Shown in pieces: positions 24,170-35,830 of a DNA stretch of 64,000 nt. The notes beneath the pieces are model-generated. The model was not told the DNA's origin. It was given only the letters and a program-made list of their open reading frames with translations, and ran no database searches. Each line of letters begins with the position of its first letter. Positions within the stretch are counted from its first letter, which is position 1. The stretch is from Odontocerum albicorne (lineage: Eukaryota; Arthropoda; Insecta; Trichoptera; Odontoceridae): positions 37,379,036 to 37,443,035 of the forward strand of contig OX463847.1 in NCBI GenBank assembly GCA_949825065.1, read 5' to 3'. The position numbers and the translations under genes are program-made.

Positions 24170-25500
24170 GGTTATTACTTACACGTATTCATACATTTTT
24201 AGGAAGTTTTAAGTATATATTACAATTAACATCAACGCGTTTCTACAGCACTTTCGTCTTGATTCATTATAATTCTTGCATTTTTCTACGAAAAAATTGT
24301 ATTATAAAAGTCAAAAGTAATAAAATTAATTTTTACTTGAAAATATTGACGCAAAAAATTGAAATTTCGCAAATATAGAGGGTTGGGATGAAAAACACTC
24401 AAACTCGTAGAACAAACAATATACTTCTGTGGTGGTTTTGTACATATATTCGTAAACTTGGTCGTCAATGCCAGCTTTTCGGGTGAAAAGTGTGAAATTT
24501 CCGGCTATTATTAATACTTACACGTGTTCATACATATTTAGGAGGTTTTGAAGTTTTATATTACAATTAACGTCAACGCGTTTCTACAGCACTTTCGTCT
24601 TGATTCATTATAATTCTTGCATTTTTCTTTTTACTTACACGTATTCATACATTTTTAGGAAGTTTTAAGTATATATTACAATTAACATCAACGCGTTTCT
24701 ACAGCACTTTCGTCTTGATTCATTATAATTCTTGCATTTTTCTACGAAAAAATTGTATTATAAAAGTCAAAAGTAATAAAATTAATTTTTACTTGAAAAT
24801 ATTGACGCAAAAAATTGAAATTTCGCAAATATAGAGGGTTGGGATGAAAAACACGCAAACTCGTAAAACAAACAAAACGTCTGTGGTAATTTTGTACATA
24901 TATTCGTAAACTTGGTCGTCAATGGCAGTTTTTCGAGTGAAACGAGTGAAATTTCCGGCTATTATTAATACTTACACGTGTTCATACATATTTAGGAGGT
25001 TTTGAAGTTTTATATTACAATTAACGTCAACGCGTTTCTACAGCACTTTCGTCTTGATTCATTATAATTCTTGCATTTTTCTTTTTACTTACACGTATTC
25101 ATACATTTTTAGGAAGTTTTAAGTATATATTACAATTAACATCAACGCGTTTCTACAGCACTTTCGTCTTGATTCATTATAATTCTTGCATTTTTCTACG
25201 AAAAAATTGTATTATAAAAGTCAAAAGTAATAAAATTAATTTTTACTTGAAAATATTGACGCAAAAAATTGAAATTTCGCAAATATAGAGGGTTGGGATG
25301 AAAAACACTCAAACTCGTAGAACAAACAATATACTTCTGTGGTGGTTTTGTACATATATTCGTAAACTTGGTCGTCAATGCCAGCTTTTCGGGTGAAAAG
25401 TGTGAAATTTCCGGCTATTATTAATACTTACACGTGTTCATACATATTTAGGAGGTTTTGAAGTTTTATATCACAATTAACGTCAACGCGTTTCTACTAC
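24170..25500. repeat. Sub-array of about 455-bp units within the satellite
   Basis: Units share TTTTTACTTACACGTATTC, the variants AAGTTTTAAGTATATATTAC and TTAACATCAACGCG, and the altered GTATTATAAAAGTC. Equivalent points recur at about 455 bp (24631, 25085), and the same longer unit is 910 bp apart (24286, 25196). Each unit joins parts of two monomers. Confidence 0.85.
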
Positions 25501-26775
25501 ACTTTCGTCTTGATTCATTGTAATTCTTGCATTTTTCTTCGAAAAATTTGTATTTTGAAAGTCAAAAGTAATAAAATTAATTTATACTTGAAAATATTGA
25601 CGCAAAATATTGAAATTTCGCAAAAATAGAGAGTTGGGACGAAAAACTCGTAGAACAAACAATACTTCTGTGGTGATTTTGTACATATACTCGTAAACTT
25701 GGTCGTCAATGGCAGTTTTTCGGGTGAAAAGTGTGAAATTTCCGGTTATTACTTACACGTGTTCATACATTTTTAGGAAGCTTTGAAGTATATATTACAA
25801 TTAACGTCAACGCGTTTCTACAACACTTTCGTCTTGATTCATTATAATTCTTGCATTTTTCTACGAAAAAAATGTATTTTGAAAGTCAAAAGTAATAAAA
25901 TTAATTTTGATTTGAAAATCATGCGTCAATACGCAAAATATTGAAATTTCGCAAATATAGAGGGTTGGGATGAAAAACACGCACACTCGTAGAACAAACA
26001 ATACTTCTGTGGTGATTTTGTACATATATTCGTAAACTTGGTCGTCAATGCCAGCTTATCGGGTGAAAGTGTGAAATTTCCGGCTATTATTAATACTTAC
26101 ACGTGTTCATACATGTTTAGGAGGTTTTGAAGTTTTATATAACAATTAACGTCAACGCGTTTCTACTACACTTTCGTCTTGATTCATTATAATTCTTACA
26201 TTTTTCTACGAAAAAGTTGTATTTTGAAAGTCAAAAGTAATAAAATTAATTTATACTTGAAAATATTGACGCAAAATATTGAAATTTCGCAAAAATAGAG
26301 GGTTGGGACGGAAAACACGCAAACTCGTAGAACAAACAATACTTCTGTGGTGATTTTGTACATTATTCTCGTAAACTTGGTCGTCAATGGCAGTTTTTCG
26401 GGGGAAAAGTGTGAAATTTCCGGTTATTACTTACACGTGTTCATACATTTTTAGGAAGTTTTGAAGCATATATTACAATTAACGTCAACGCGTTTCTACT
26501 ACACTTTCGTCTTGATTCATTGTAATTCTTGCATTTTTCTACGAAAAATTTGTATTTTGAAAGTCAAAAGTAATAAAATTAATTTTTACTTGAAAATATT
26601 GACGCAAAATATTGAAATTTCGCAAAAATAGAGGGTTGGGACGAAAAACACGCAAACTCGTAGAACAAACAATACTTCTGTGGGGATTTTGTTTATATAA
26701 TCGTAAACTTTGTCGTCAATGGCAGTTTTTCGGGTGAAAAGCGCGAAATTTCCGGCAATTACTTACACGTGTTCA

Positions 26776-27500
26776 TACAAATCGCAAAAATAGAGGTTTG
26801 GGACGGAAAAAACGCCAACTCGTTGAACAAACAATACTTCTGTGGTGATTTTGTACATATGTTCATAAACTTGGTCGTCAATGGCAGTTTTTTCGGGTGA
26901 AAAGAGTGCAATTTCCGTGTATTACTAACAAATATTCATACATGTTGAAGAGGTTTTTAACTTTTTATGTCATAAACAACGTCAATGTGTTTCTAGTACA
27001 CTTTTGTCTTGATTGATAATAATTTTTGCATTTTTCCACGAAAAATTTGTATTTTGAAAGTCAAAAGTAATAAAATTCATCTATATTTTAAAATATTGAC
27101 GCAAAATATTGAAATTTGGCCAAATTAGAGGTTTGGGACGAAAAACACGAAAACTCGTTGAACAAACAATACTTCTGTGGTGATTTGTACATATATTCGT
27201 AAACTTGGTCGTCAATGGCAGTTTTTCGGGTGAAAAGAGTGCAATTGCCGTGTATTACTAACAAATATTCATAAACATGTTGAAGAGGTTTTCAACGTTT
27301 TATGTCATAAACAAATATTGAAATTTTGAAAATTAGTGGTTTAGGACGAAAAACACGAAAACTCGTTGAACAAATAATACGTCTGATGTGATTTTGAACA
27401 TATTATTAGTAAACTTGGTCGTCAACGGCAGTTTTTCCAGTGAAAAGTGTGAAATTTCAGTATATTACTAAGAAGTGTTTTAGCAGGTTTGGACAAAAAC
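26776..27500. repeat. Diverged right edge of the satellite
   Basis: Two to three monomers with many substitutions (TTGAACAAACAATACTTCTG, AACAAATATTCATACATGTT, GTTTGGGACG), progressively shorter, ending near a duplicated ACATTTAGCAGGTTTGGAC. Decay at array margins is what unequal exchange produces. Confidence 0.9.
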
Positions 27501-27879
27501 ATTTAGCAGGTTTGGACGTTGTATGACGTTAGTCACGGTTGCCTGACGTACCTATTTGAGCGGGACTGTTACGACTTCAACAGACAAATCACGAGACCCG
27601 CATTGCCTTTGGACTTCCGAAGTTGAGACTTCTCAACTTAACAATGTTTGCTTATGTTTTTGAATTAATGAACGGCATATTGCAGTCGTTCATTCAATAA
27701 AAAGTTGACGCCTTTTATGCAACTTTTACTAAGCCTTTTATGAACTGTTACTGCAATGCACTGACGACACCAAAATAACCCGTTTCCAAAATGACGCACA
27801 GAATTTTTTTTGAAAGAGCGATACAGAAACCTACAGTTATGGTTCGACTTCGAGATTTACAAATTCAAATCCATTTGAC
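27501..27879. other. Intronic DNA between satellite and hAT remnant
   Basis: No monomer left and no clear coding motif; it may be the upstream part of the hAT element at 27880-28325, but nothing confirms this. Confidence 0.4.
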
Positions 27880-28325
27880 TCTTGTCTTTAAAACCAATCA
27901 ATTTTTCGTCAATTGAAGAATTAACAAAATTATTTAATGTTACTTGTGATATTCTATACGAAAATGTTTCTTTATTAAACATTTTTTTACTGAATATGAC
28001 TGAAGCAAACGAGAAAAAAAACAAAAGATGAGAAATGGATAATATTTTGTAAAGATAATGATCCTCTTGCAATAATTTGTATAAAACTCTCCACATACTC
28101 TCAATCCACATACTCTCAATTTCACATTTCAATGCAATTTGCGAAAGAATATTTAGTCTAATGGGTGCAGCCTGGAGAAAGGAGAGAAATACATTATTAT
28201 TTAAAACTGCAGAAGCGGAATTAATGAGCAACCCAAAATTTTATTACAATTGTAATGACTTTAGAAAAAATGTATCGAGCAAAGATGGCGAACATATTTT
28301 GAAACACGCTAAAAGTTCGTAAAGA
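27880..28325 (+). pseudogene. hAT-type transposase C-terminal fragment
   Basis: The plus strand reads in broken frames ...RWIIFCKDNDPLA..., then open from 28077 with SHFNAICERIFSLMGAAWRK, ERNTLLFKTAEAELM and ending DGEHILKHAKSS with a stop at 28320. The (S/F)NAxxERIFSLM...ERN motif is the dimerisation end of hAT transposases and related zinc-finger proteins. A 15-bp duplication (CCACATACTCTCAAT twice) precedes the motif, where the Ser of SNA should be. Only this end remains. Confidence 0.75.
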
Positions 28326-29134
28326 TAATTTTAATATAGCTGTTATGATTGTATAAATGTTTGCATTTAAATCAAAATGTAATTCCTGTAATTGCATCAA
28401 ATCAGTATATTTTAATAACTGTGATTCCTGCGGATTATTATGTGACTATTTCTTATATGTTATTTTTTGTATACATATGTGTACTTATTTACATACTAGT
28501 ACTATCCCAACACATCAACTGACAGCTAAATGTTGAAAACATAAAAGTTCACTAGCGACTATTATTTATCAAACACAATTTTTATTTATATTAATTATAA
28601 CCTACGTTGACCTGAAAATCGTATTTTTTATCCTCAATCGTTTTATAACAGTGAATGTGCGAGTACGGCTTGTTTGTGTTGTGTAGACGTGTGTGATGCA
28701 CAGCTATCTCTACATTACCACGATTTTTTTGTATATTTAAGCGATACTCACCAATATATTCTAATCTTTGCGTTCACACTTTTTCTATTTCAGTTAAATA
28801 ATTAATATTTTTGGATAAAAAATTGAGGCAAAGAAAATCATATTTTATGTAGCGATCCGTTTTTATTATTAAATTCATAATGCAAAATATTTTCCCAGGC
28901 CTGATAAAGAGGCTTCCTACTGAATAAATATCAATTACGAAAATAAAAAAATAACTAATGCAGGATTGTTTTTATTTCAGATTTTAATCTCACAAAGTTT
29001 TCAAACTGAGAAGATCATTAACAATTTTTAACCAAATTTACAAGTAAGATGACACGTCTAGTGATTGACAAAGATGTGATAAAGACACGTGGACAGTAGA
29101 AAAAAGTTGACAGAAGAAGACAAATAAGTGGTAC
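28326..29134. other. Intronic DNA without recognised features
   Basis: AT-rich, ending in the donor side of cyclase exon c; no repeats recognised. Confidence 0.5.
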
Positions 29135-29260
29135 CTCCATATGGTGCTGCTGTCAGCCTCTTTGATGTGGTTGGTGAGGTGTTCCAGTAATGCTGCGTTA
29201 ACTGCTGTGTACCACTTCATCACCTCTGAGATGGAACTGTCGTCTGAACTTATTTTCTCT
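29135..29260 (-). CDS. NIT-GC exon c (NIT-like domain)
   Basis: The acceptor AATTTCAG and donor GGAG|GTACCA bound a 126-nt exon, again phase 2-2. Its first base completes the Arg codon from exon b. The translation contains EKISSDDSSISEVMKWYTAV and NAALLEHLTNHIKEADSSTIWR. The motif of a short acidic loop, then a helix with WYTAxNxALLxHL, is typical of the NIT core, where a Y/N-containing helix lies in the four-helix bundle. The exon sits alone between the (TA)n tract at 29.7 kb and the hAT remnant at 28 kb. The next intron (6374-29134) carries the 13-kb satellite, so transcription of this gene must cross that array. Confidence 0.9.
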
Positions 29261-29737
29261 CTGAAATTATAAATCAAACATCTTAAGGTTAATTAAAGTT
29301 TTCCTGGATTATGTATACGTTTCGGGGTTAGACGAGTTGGCCATCAGTATATTTGTGATGTTTCCAAGGGGCGCTCGACAGTGATCCATTGTATTTTGTT
29401 TTGACTTCCTATCTTGTTTCTTTTATATATTCCGTGTTACTTTTTTATAGTCTACTTGTTTATCTTACAAAAATCCAGGATTCAAGACATCTCTTCATGG
29501 TCATCCGTTAGCAATATCAAAATTGAAATCCAGGAATAGTTTCGTGAAGTAAGTGAAGTATTGATAATCTCCGGGTAAGAAAACACCTGATGACTGGAAG
29601 GAGCTCTCGAAAAATATGGCATCGGAACACCAACTGTCTTGACCTTCTCAGAGAGCACTGAATACACTCGAATAAGGGGTAAATAGATGCAAAGTAAATA
29701 CGGAGATATTGGATTTCTTGAGTAAAGGTGATTGTTA

Positions 29738-30190
<453 letters not shown>

Positions 30191-30324
30191 ATAGATCTAA
30201 AGGTATATTTGAGCCCAATCTACTGGTCAACTACTGAAACAATGGAAATATATCAGGCAATCCTTCTCCCAAAATAAGACCAAATTAAACACAACAATAC
30301 CGCCCCGACACATCACCTTACAGC

Positions 30325-30405
30325 TGAATGCCAAAACTATAACGCGATTCGAACCCGCCATCCACGGATTAAAAGATAAGCTTCTTATCAACAAGGCAAT
30401 ATTGT
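30325..30405 (-). mobile_element. tRNA-derived SINE head
   Basis: The minus strand has a B box GGGTTCGAATCGC and an A-box-like TTGTTGATAAGAAGC at about tRNA spacing. Body not recognisable. Confidence 0.5.
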
Positions 30406-30409
30406 ACAT

Positions 30410-31762
30410 TAACAGAATAAATCAGATCATAAAAACCGATAGGACTGGGTACGAAATTCAGGCATTAAGTCTAGCTAGAGATTAAACGTATATAATTTTA
30501 AGTCTCTCCGACACGTTTAATGAAAAAGAGACGGCCTTAAGGTATGAAACGAACTATTAAAAAAACTGTAGCTGGCAAGGACGAGAACAATGAACTGTAA
30601 CAAGATACATGTTAAAATTAGGTCTAATTTGACTTCCCTGGGTAGTCACTCCATCTGTGGCTTAAAAGGTAGATCTTGGATTCGCACACCTTCCTGCAGT
30701 GTGGGAACACTTTTCCAGGCGGCATCGGCGATCCAACGCTGGGTGCTATTTTCGCTCTACGCGCTATTGTTCTTCCCCTTCACGTTTCACAGTCACAAAA
30801 AGCACCACCCCTTTAGCCACGGTGTCTCTTCACTGCTTACGCTCCTGTGTCGCTGCGATCCAGCTCTGGGTATATGTTTACTGCACAGCGTGACTATGGA
30901 CTTGAGACCATCTTTGTACCTCTTTTTGGGCTAGTACGGTTTTTATTTTTACTCAAATTCAGAGAAGAATGTAAAATGTTAAGCGATAAACCTTGTGTTA
31001 ACAAGTACTGGTTAATCTTGGGTTGCCTAGAAAGTACTCAGTCCCTGGTCCGCTGACATCTTGAAGTGTTCACCGGTGGTTCCAAGTAACTCTCAGTGCT
31101 AGGGACAATGACCACATCCCGGAAACTGTGTGCCCCCTTAGGTTAAGTTTGGTGAAAGAGGTCTGGCCCCTTCTGCATATTTGTTTTCCTTATCCTCTCT
31201 CCTAATCCTTCCAACTTCTATTCACTTCAGTATATTCAAAATCATTTCTGCAGCCCTCCATTACCCTCTAATCCACAAGTGCACATTTCATCTAAGACCT
31301 AGTACTACTCCCCAAAATACTGTATGTTGGCAGCAGGGCTCACAATATATGCAACATGTATACAATTCCTATAACATCTAATGTGGTACGGAAAGCAATG
31401 GGAAACCATCGCATTATTTTTACCCAAGAAATCACATAAATATGCTCAGCAATTTGTAGGCCACGTTACTCAGCATTGAGGTCACAAGGATGGAGAAGAA
31501 GAAATTCAGAGAAGAATAACGTCATGTTCTCAGTGAGATACAGGCAAAATCCTAGTTTACTGGGGACACGACAAATGAAAGGCAACAAACCCAGATCCAT
31601 TAAAATTGTATGTCCACATTAAATTACCTGTTGTTTTTTCGCAAATTGTGTACTTATATTTCTCGTCATATGTAAATAAATAAATAAAAAAAAAAAAACT
31701 AACCGCTTGATTATATTAGACATTCTGTCTTTTTGAATACACTCAACAAGTAGTACACGAAA
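30410..31762. other. Unidentified GC-richer stretch and surroundings
   Basis: Between about 30600 and 31150 the sequence is clearly less AT-rich than the intron average and has two similar segments (GGCATCGGCGATCCAACGCT / CGCTGCGATCCAGCTCTGGG). Open frames of 64-114 codons overlap in several frames without any motif. The 31170-31530 part ends in GGATGGAGAAGAAGAAA and may be the 3' end of a retroelement. Not called as a gene. Confidence 0.35.
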
Positions 31763-31764
31763 TA

Positions 31765-33052
31765 TTAGGTCCTTACATATGAAATTGGCGTTTTGTTTGG
31801 GAGGAACATAAAGTTGATTTTTTTTTAATATAATATATTTATTTAATCAAAGTATGTACCATTGCTATCTATGCACTTTTGCCATCTCATAGGTAGTTCA
31901 TCGATCCCTTTACTAAAAAAAACCATTCGGACGGGAATCAATAAAATCTTTGAAGTCGGTTTGGACTGCCCCATCGGAGTTGAATTTTTTCCCTTGCAAG
32001 AAGTTATCCAAATTTCGAAAAAAATAGTAATCTGTTGGGGCAAGGTCCAGAGAGTACGGTGGATGTCTTAGACATTTCAATTGAAGCTCTTTTAATTTGG
32101 TAGCCGTCTGTTGTGCAGTGTGTGGTCTAGCGTTATCATGAAGCAGCAGTGGCCTAGAGCGATTAACCAGCCTCGGTTGTTTAGCAGCTAGCTTTTCCAT
32201 CATGGTTTGCAGTTGCTGACAATAGACATCTGCCGTAATCGTCTGGCCAGATTTAAGAAAGCTGTAGTGAACGACACCAGCACTAGTCCACCAAACGCTC
32301 ACAAGTAACTTTTTTGGAGTCAATTTTCGCTTGGGGCATGGTTTGGCTGGTTCGGCAGGGTTCAGCCATTGCGATGAGCGCTTCCGATTATCATACAGGA
32401 TCCACTTTTCATCACAGGTAATGATTCGATTCAAAATCCCTTCATTATTGTGCCGGTTGAGTAATGCAACGCAGCAGTCAACGCGCGTTTGTTGATTTGC
32501 TTCACTCAATTCGTGAGGTACCCACCTTTCAAGCTTTTTCACCTTCCCAATTTGCTTCAAGTGGATTAAAACAGTTTTATCACTAACACCGCAGCCTGCA
32601 GCTAACTCGGACGTGGTTTGCGATGGATCCGCTTCCACAATAGCCTTCAATTCTTCATTATCAACTTTGGTCTCCGGCCGTCCACGGGGCTTGTTATGCA
32701 GGTCGAAATTTCCAGAACGAAAACGTTGGAACCAAAAACGCACTGTGTTTTCTTTTGCGGCACCGTCGCCATACACATCATTAATCCTTCGAGCCGTTTC
32801 TGCAGCACTGGTGCCACGGTGGAACTCGTACTCGTAAATAACGCGATATTTCAAGTTTTCCATTTTGTAAACTGAGTGACGCAAAGAAAAAAAACAATTA
32901 AGGAAAAAACAAATGAATTATAATTTTCGAAACACAAATACTTGAGTAAATAGCTGTATAAATTTGAATTTGGTATTCCTAACCAAAGAGAAGATATTTG
33001 AGATCAAAGTTGCCAGTACGGCAAAACGCCAATTTCATATGTAAGGACCTAA
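31765..33052 (-). mobile_element. mariner transposon, nearly complete (1288 bp)
   Basis: The two ends are perfect inverted repeats of 31 bp beginning TTAGGTCCTTACATATGAAA, flanked by the TA target duplication (31763-31764, 33053-33054). Size and structure are those of a full-length mariner. It contains one transposase gene broken by one frameshift (next entry). Confidence 0.97.
31843..32863 (-). pseudogene. mariner transposase, single frameshift
   Basis: Begins MENLKYRVIYEYEFHRGTSA at 32863; the ATG seven codons further up is less likely since mariner proteins start close to the paired helix-turn-helix. The N-terminal DNA-binding part spans roughly residues 1-115 (WFQRFRSGNFDLHNKPRGRP, then LAAGCGVSDKTVLIHLKQIG, WVPHELSE). 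The D,D34D triad is intact: ITCDEKW, LLHDNARPH and LDLAPTDYYFF, with 34 residues between the second and third Asp. Near the C-terminus a run of eight A on the plus strand (31915-31922) shifts the frame; the end ...WQKCIDSNGTYFD continues in another frame to 31843. Full length would be about 340 residues, normal for mariner. The shift at a homopolymer may be a mutation or a sequencing error. Confidence 0.95.
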
Positions 33053-33316
33053 TATATAATGAAAGTAGAAAACATGTAAAACAGGTGTATGGTATATGTG
33101 TGGATTCGTCGAGTTTGTTTTACATGTTAAACAAGGAAATAATTGAATTAAACAGTTGATTTTCTTAATTCCTGGTATAATAGACAATATAAATATAGAA
33201 CATTATGAAAACCAGGCCAGTAATTACGCGAGTACTTTAACTCGGCAATTAATGGAATTAATACAGCTCGATAATTCCTGGAAAGTACATGGAAAAGCAA
33301 ATATCATAACGGTTAA
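33053..33316. other. Intronic DNA without recognised features
   Basis: Short AT-rich spacer between the mariner and the palindromic element; below 300 bases and without signals. Confidence 0.5.
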
Positions 33317-33585
33317 AGTACCCGACAGTAAATAATACACATCAGGCTTAAAAAAGAGATTGTCGGTCATAATCGGCTAACTTAGGCTTTGTAGAGCGTC
33401 GTCTCTGTCGTACGATGCGCTAACAGTCCGGTATCTAGAAAGAGCTGTTATACTTTTTGACTGATAAATCGTGACGGAACACGTGTATAAATGACAGAGA
33501 CGACGCTCCACAAAGCTGAAGTTAGCCGATAATGGCCGACAGTCTCTTTCTTAAGCCCGATGTGTATTACTTACCGCCGGGTACT
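33317..33585. mobile_element. Palindromic element, family 3 copy 1
   Basis: 269 bp that fold back on themselves: arms of about 100 bp with AGTACCCG...GGCTTA, CATAATCGGCTAACTT, GGCTTTGTAGAGCGTCGTCT and their complements ACGACGCTC...TTAGCCGAT...CCGGGTACT. The loop contains an extra 40-bp segment (TATCTAGAAAGAGCTG...) absent from copies 2 (35521-35714) and 3 (46667-46895). The element is followed after about 30 bp by the 43-bp array. Confidence 0.9.
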
Positions 33586-33616
33586 TTTGATGATCTAACG
33601 GTATTCAATAAACATA

Positions 33617-34363
33617 AACTACACTTCATGTGTCTCTATTACATATCGGAAGATCTACAAACTACACTTCATGTGTCTCTATTACATATCGGAAGATCTA
33701 CAAACTACACTTCATGTGTCTCTATTACATATCGGAAGATCTACAAACTACACTTCATGTGTCTCTATTACATATCGGAAGATCTACAAACTACACTTCA
33801 TGTGTCTCTATTACATATCAGAAGATCTACAAACTACACTTCATGTGTCTCTATTACATATCGGAAGATCTACAAACTACACTTCATGTGTCTCTATTAC
33901 ATATCGGAAGATCTACAAACTACACTTCATGCGTCTCTATTACATATCGGAAGATCTACAAACTACACTTCATGTGTCTCTATTACATATCGGAAGATCT
34001 ACAAACTACACTTCATGTGTCTCTATTAAATATCGGAAGATCTACAAACTACACTTCATGTATCTCTATTATATATCGGAAGATCTACAAACTACACTTC
34101 ATGTGTCTTTATTACATATCGGAAGATCTACAAACTACACTTCATGTATCTCTATTACATATTGGAAGATCTACAAACTACACTTCATGTGTCTCTATTA
34201 CATATCGGAAGATCTACAAACTACACTTCATGTGTAGTTTGTAGATCTTTATTACACATCGGAAGATCTACAAACAACACTTCATGTGTCTCTATTACAT
34301 ATCGGAAGATCTACAAACTACACTTCATGTGTCTCTCTATTACATATCGGAAGATCTACACAT
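33617..34363. repeat. Minisatellite, 43-bp unit, about 17 copies
   Basis: Units AACTACACTTCATGTGTCTC...ATCGGAAGATCTACA recur every 43 bp with very few changes. Since 43 is not a multiple of three and the unit has no stop, all three plus frames are open with a 43-residue period; the proteins of 165-204 codons are artefacts. Near 34232 a small inverted piece (TGTAGTTTGTAGATCT) interrupts the pattern. The unit derives from element X (compare ATTATCACATATCGAAAGAT at 47098). Confidence 0.97.
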
Positions 34364-34470
34364 GTTTTTTTGTTGCTCGTCTTCCCTTGTAGAGTTTTCT
34401 GCTAATTTTTTTTACCAAATATGTTATTTAAATACAAAACATATGGATATGCGGGGAAGTACCTTATCTA
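34343..34470 (+). mobile_element. Element X tail, copy 1
   Basis: The sequence TATCGGAAGATCTACACATG...TTGCTCGTCTTCCCTTG..., TATGTTATTTAAATACAAAA, CATATGGATATGCGGGGAAG matches 47105-47225 (ATCGAAAGATCTGC...GTTCGTCTTTCCTTGG..., CATATGTATATGTGAGGAAG). It forms the right end of a larger non-autonomous element whose left end is the palindrome at 33317. Confidence 0.75.
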
Positions 34471-35520
34471 ATGGCTGCAGCCACCAGCTTCCAACAATGA
34501 CTCTCAACTAAATATTATCATTTTTGCACAATTTTTAATCTCTCGCTCTTATAGTGTGTGTTCGAGTCTCAAGTTGAATCATCCTTGGAGACATTCTGCA
34601 CTCTATACGGCGCTATATAAATTGTTTCATTATTATTATTACTTTCATCGACTGTCCAAACGATGAGTTTGAGATTCTTGGACCACGTTACTAGGCGTAG
34701 AATTGTTATTAATTTTCAGGGACCCAACGGAGAAAGAAGATGCAGACACGATGCAAGTACTGAAACTTTTAATTTACTGAAACTTGAAATTAAAAACAAG
34801 TACTGAAACTTTAAACTTTAAATGTATTAGGGTATATAATGCCTATAAAAACCATATGTCTATAAAAAATGGTATTTATGGTCATCTCATGTGGCACCAA
34901 CAACAAGTACCTTAATCCCCCTCTTTGTACTGTGCCTTCTATTATAAACTCGTAACGGATAATGGATATTCATTGATATCGTATTTTTCTTAGTCCTGAA
35001 TTACTAGACCGCAGTAAGCTTGAGGGGTTGTTTATATTCGTATTCATCCCCTATTTCCCTCTCGCCGAGTGCGAATACATAAGTGGGTTGGTTTCTTTAA
35101 GATCTTACAAATTAGTATTGATGTCTCAAGCATGTGGTACCCTCTATCCAGGGGCGTGGAAAAATCTAATTTCTGAATTTTCATTTCGAAAATTATAAGG
35201 GCTTGGATAATTAAACTGTTAACTACTCGTATAATAATAAGTAGGACACTTGTAAATAATTGTTGTGGAATAAAACAGCATTTGATGAGTGTTAATTTTT
35301 TTATTTATAAAATACTGATTATAAACAACACTAAACAAATTCAGGTGGAATGATGCATGAAAATTGCTGAAAACTTTGATGTTATTGTATTTTTTCACGT
35401 CCATGTTTTACTTTCATACATTAACAATGATATTCTTAACTCTTCCATCATCTGAGAAAATACTATCCAAATAACAGAATTTGTCAACTTGATCCAATAT
35501 GTCATTGTTCACCAATGTAC
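34471..35520. other. Intronic DNA without recognised features
   Basis: AT-rich with a short local repeat (TACTGAAACTT three times at 34757-34813). No coding signal. Confidence 0.45.
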
Positions 35521-35714
35521 AGTACCAGGCGGAAAGTAATACACATGGCTTTGTAGAGCGTTGTCTCTGTCGCACGATGCGCTAACAGTACGGCGACAAC
35601 GCAATGGAACACGTGTATGAATGACAGAGACGACGCTCTTCAAAGCCGAAGTTAGTCGATTATGGCCGACAGCCTCTTTCTTAGCCCGATGTGTATTACT
35701 TACCGCCGGGTACT
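35521..35714. mobile_element. Palindromic element, family 3 copy 2 (left arm deleted)
   Basis: 194 bp. The right arm is complete (GACAGAGACGACGCTC, CCGAAGTTAGTCGATTATGG, CCGATGTGTATTACTTACCG, CCGGGTACT). The left arm lacks about 45 bp between AATACACAT and GGCTTTGTAGAGCG. Followed by two SINEs and element X copy 2. Confidence 0.9.
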
Positions 35715-35754
35715 GCATTCGTAAATGTCATATTTATTTAACATTTTAATAAAA

Positions 35755-35830
35755 ATGGTATCGACGGGAATCGAACCCGTAAACTTCAAGCTACAAGATA
35801 AGGGTCTTACGAGATCATCACGACTTTAAC
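35755..35830 (-). mobile_element. tRNA-like SINE head, minus orientation
   Basis: Minus strand: an A-box-like TGATCTCGTAAGACCC and the perfect B box GGGTTCGATTCCCG, ending CGATACCAT. Despite the good B box there is no acceptor stem or anticodon arm, so it is a SINE head and not a tRNA gene. Confidence 0.65.

Larger units (their letters stand above)
14239..26775. repeat. Satellite array, monomer about 324-334 bp
   Basis: About 38 tandem monomers. Landmarks in each are TCGTAGAACAAACAATACTT, AAACTTGGTCGTCAATG, GAAATTTCCGG, CACGTGTTCATACAT, ATTAACGTCAACGCGTTTCT and TTTGAAAGTCAAAAGTAATA. The spacing of the first landmark is 334, 324, 332 and 350 bp over the first monomers; the longer ones carry a small internal duplication. 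Some junctions hold a truncated monomer (GTGTGAAATTACAAACAAT). Similarity between monomers is very high, so the array is homogenised. It lies wholly in the 22.8-kb intron between cyclase exons c and d. All open frames here (60-100 codons, repeating exactly) are products of the repeat. Confidence 0.98.

Noticed and set aside
14021..26387. Recurring 60-91 codon open frames on the minus strand
   Set aside because: Identical frames recur exactly with the satellite monomers; no start context, no motif, and frames break in variant monomers.
14239..26775. Centromeric satellite
   Set aside because: No CENP-B-box-like motif was seen and the array lies within a gene; nothing supports a centromere role.
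30590..30934. 114-codon open frame as a secreted or membrane protein
   Set aside because: Overlapping frames of similar length exist, and no conserved motif or splice context supports it; recorded only as an odd stretch.
33532..34244. Open frames of 165-204 codons in three frames, looking like a repetitive protein
   Set aside because: Caused by the 43-bp unit lacking stops in all frames; there is no codon bias and the flanking parts are a transposon.
35757..35830. Possible tRNA gene with perfect B box
   Set aside because: No paired acceptor stem or anticodon arm could be formed, and similar heads occur in SINEs across the window.
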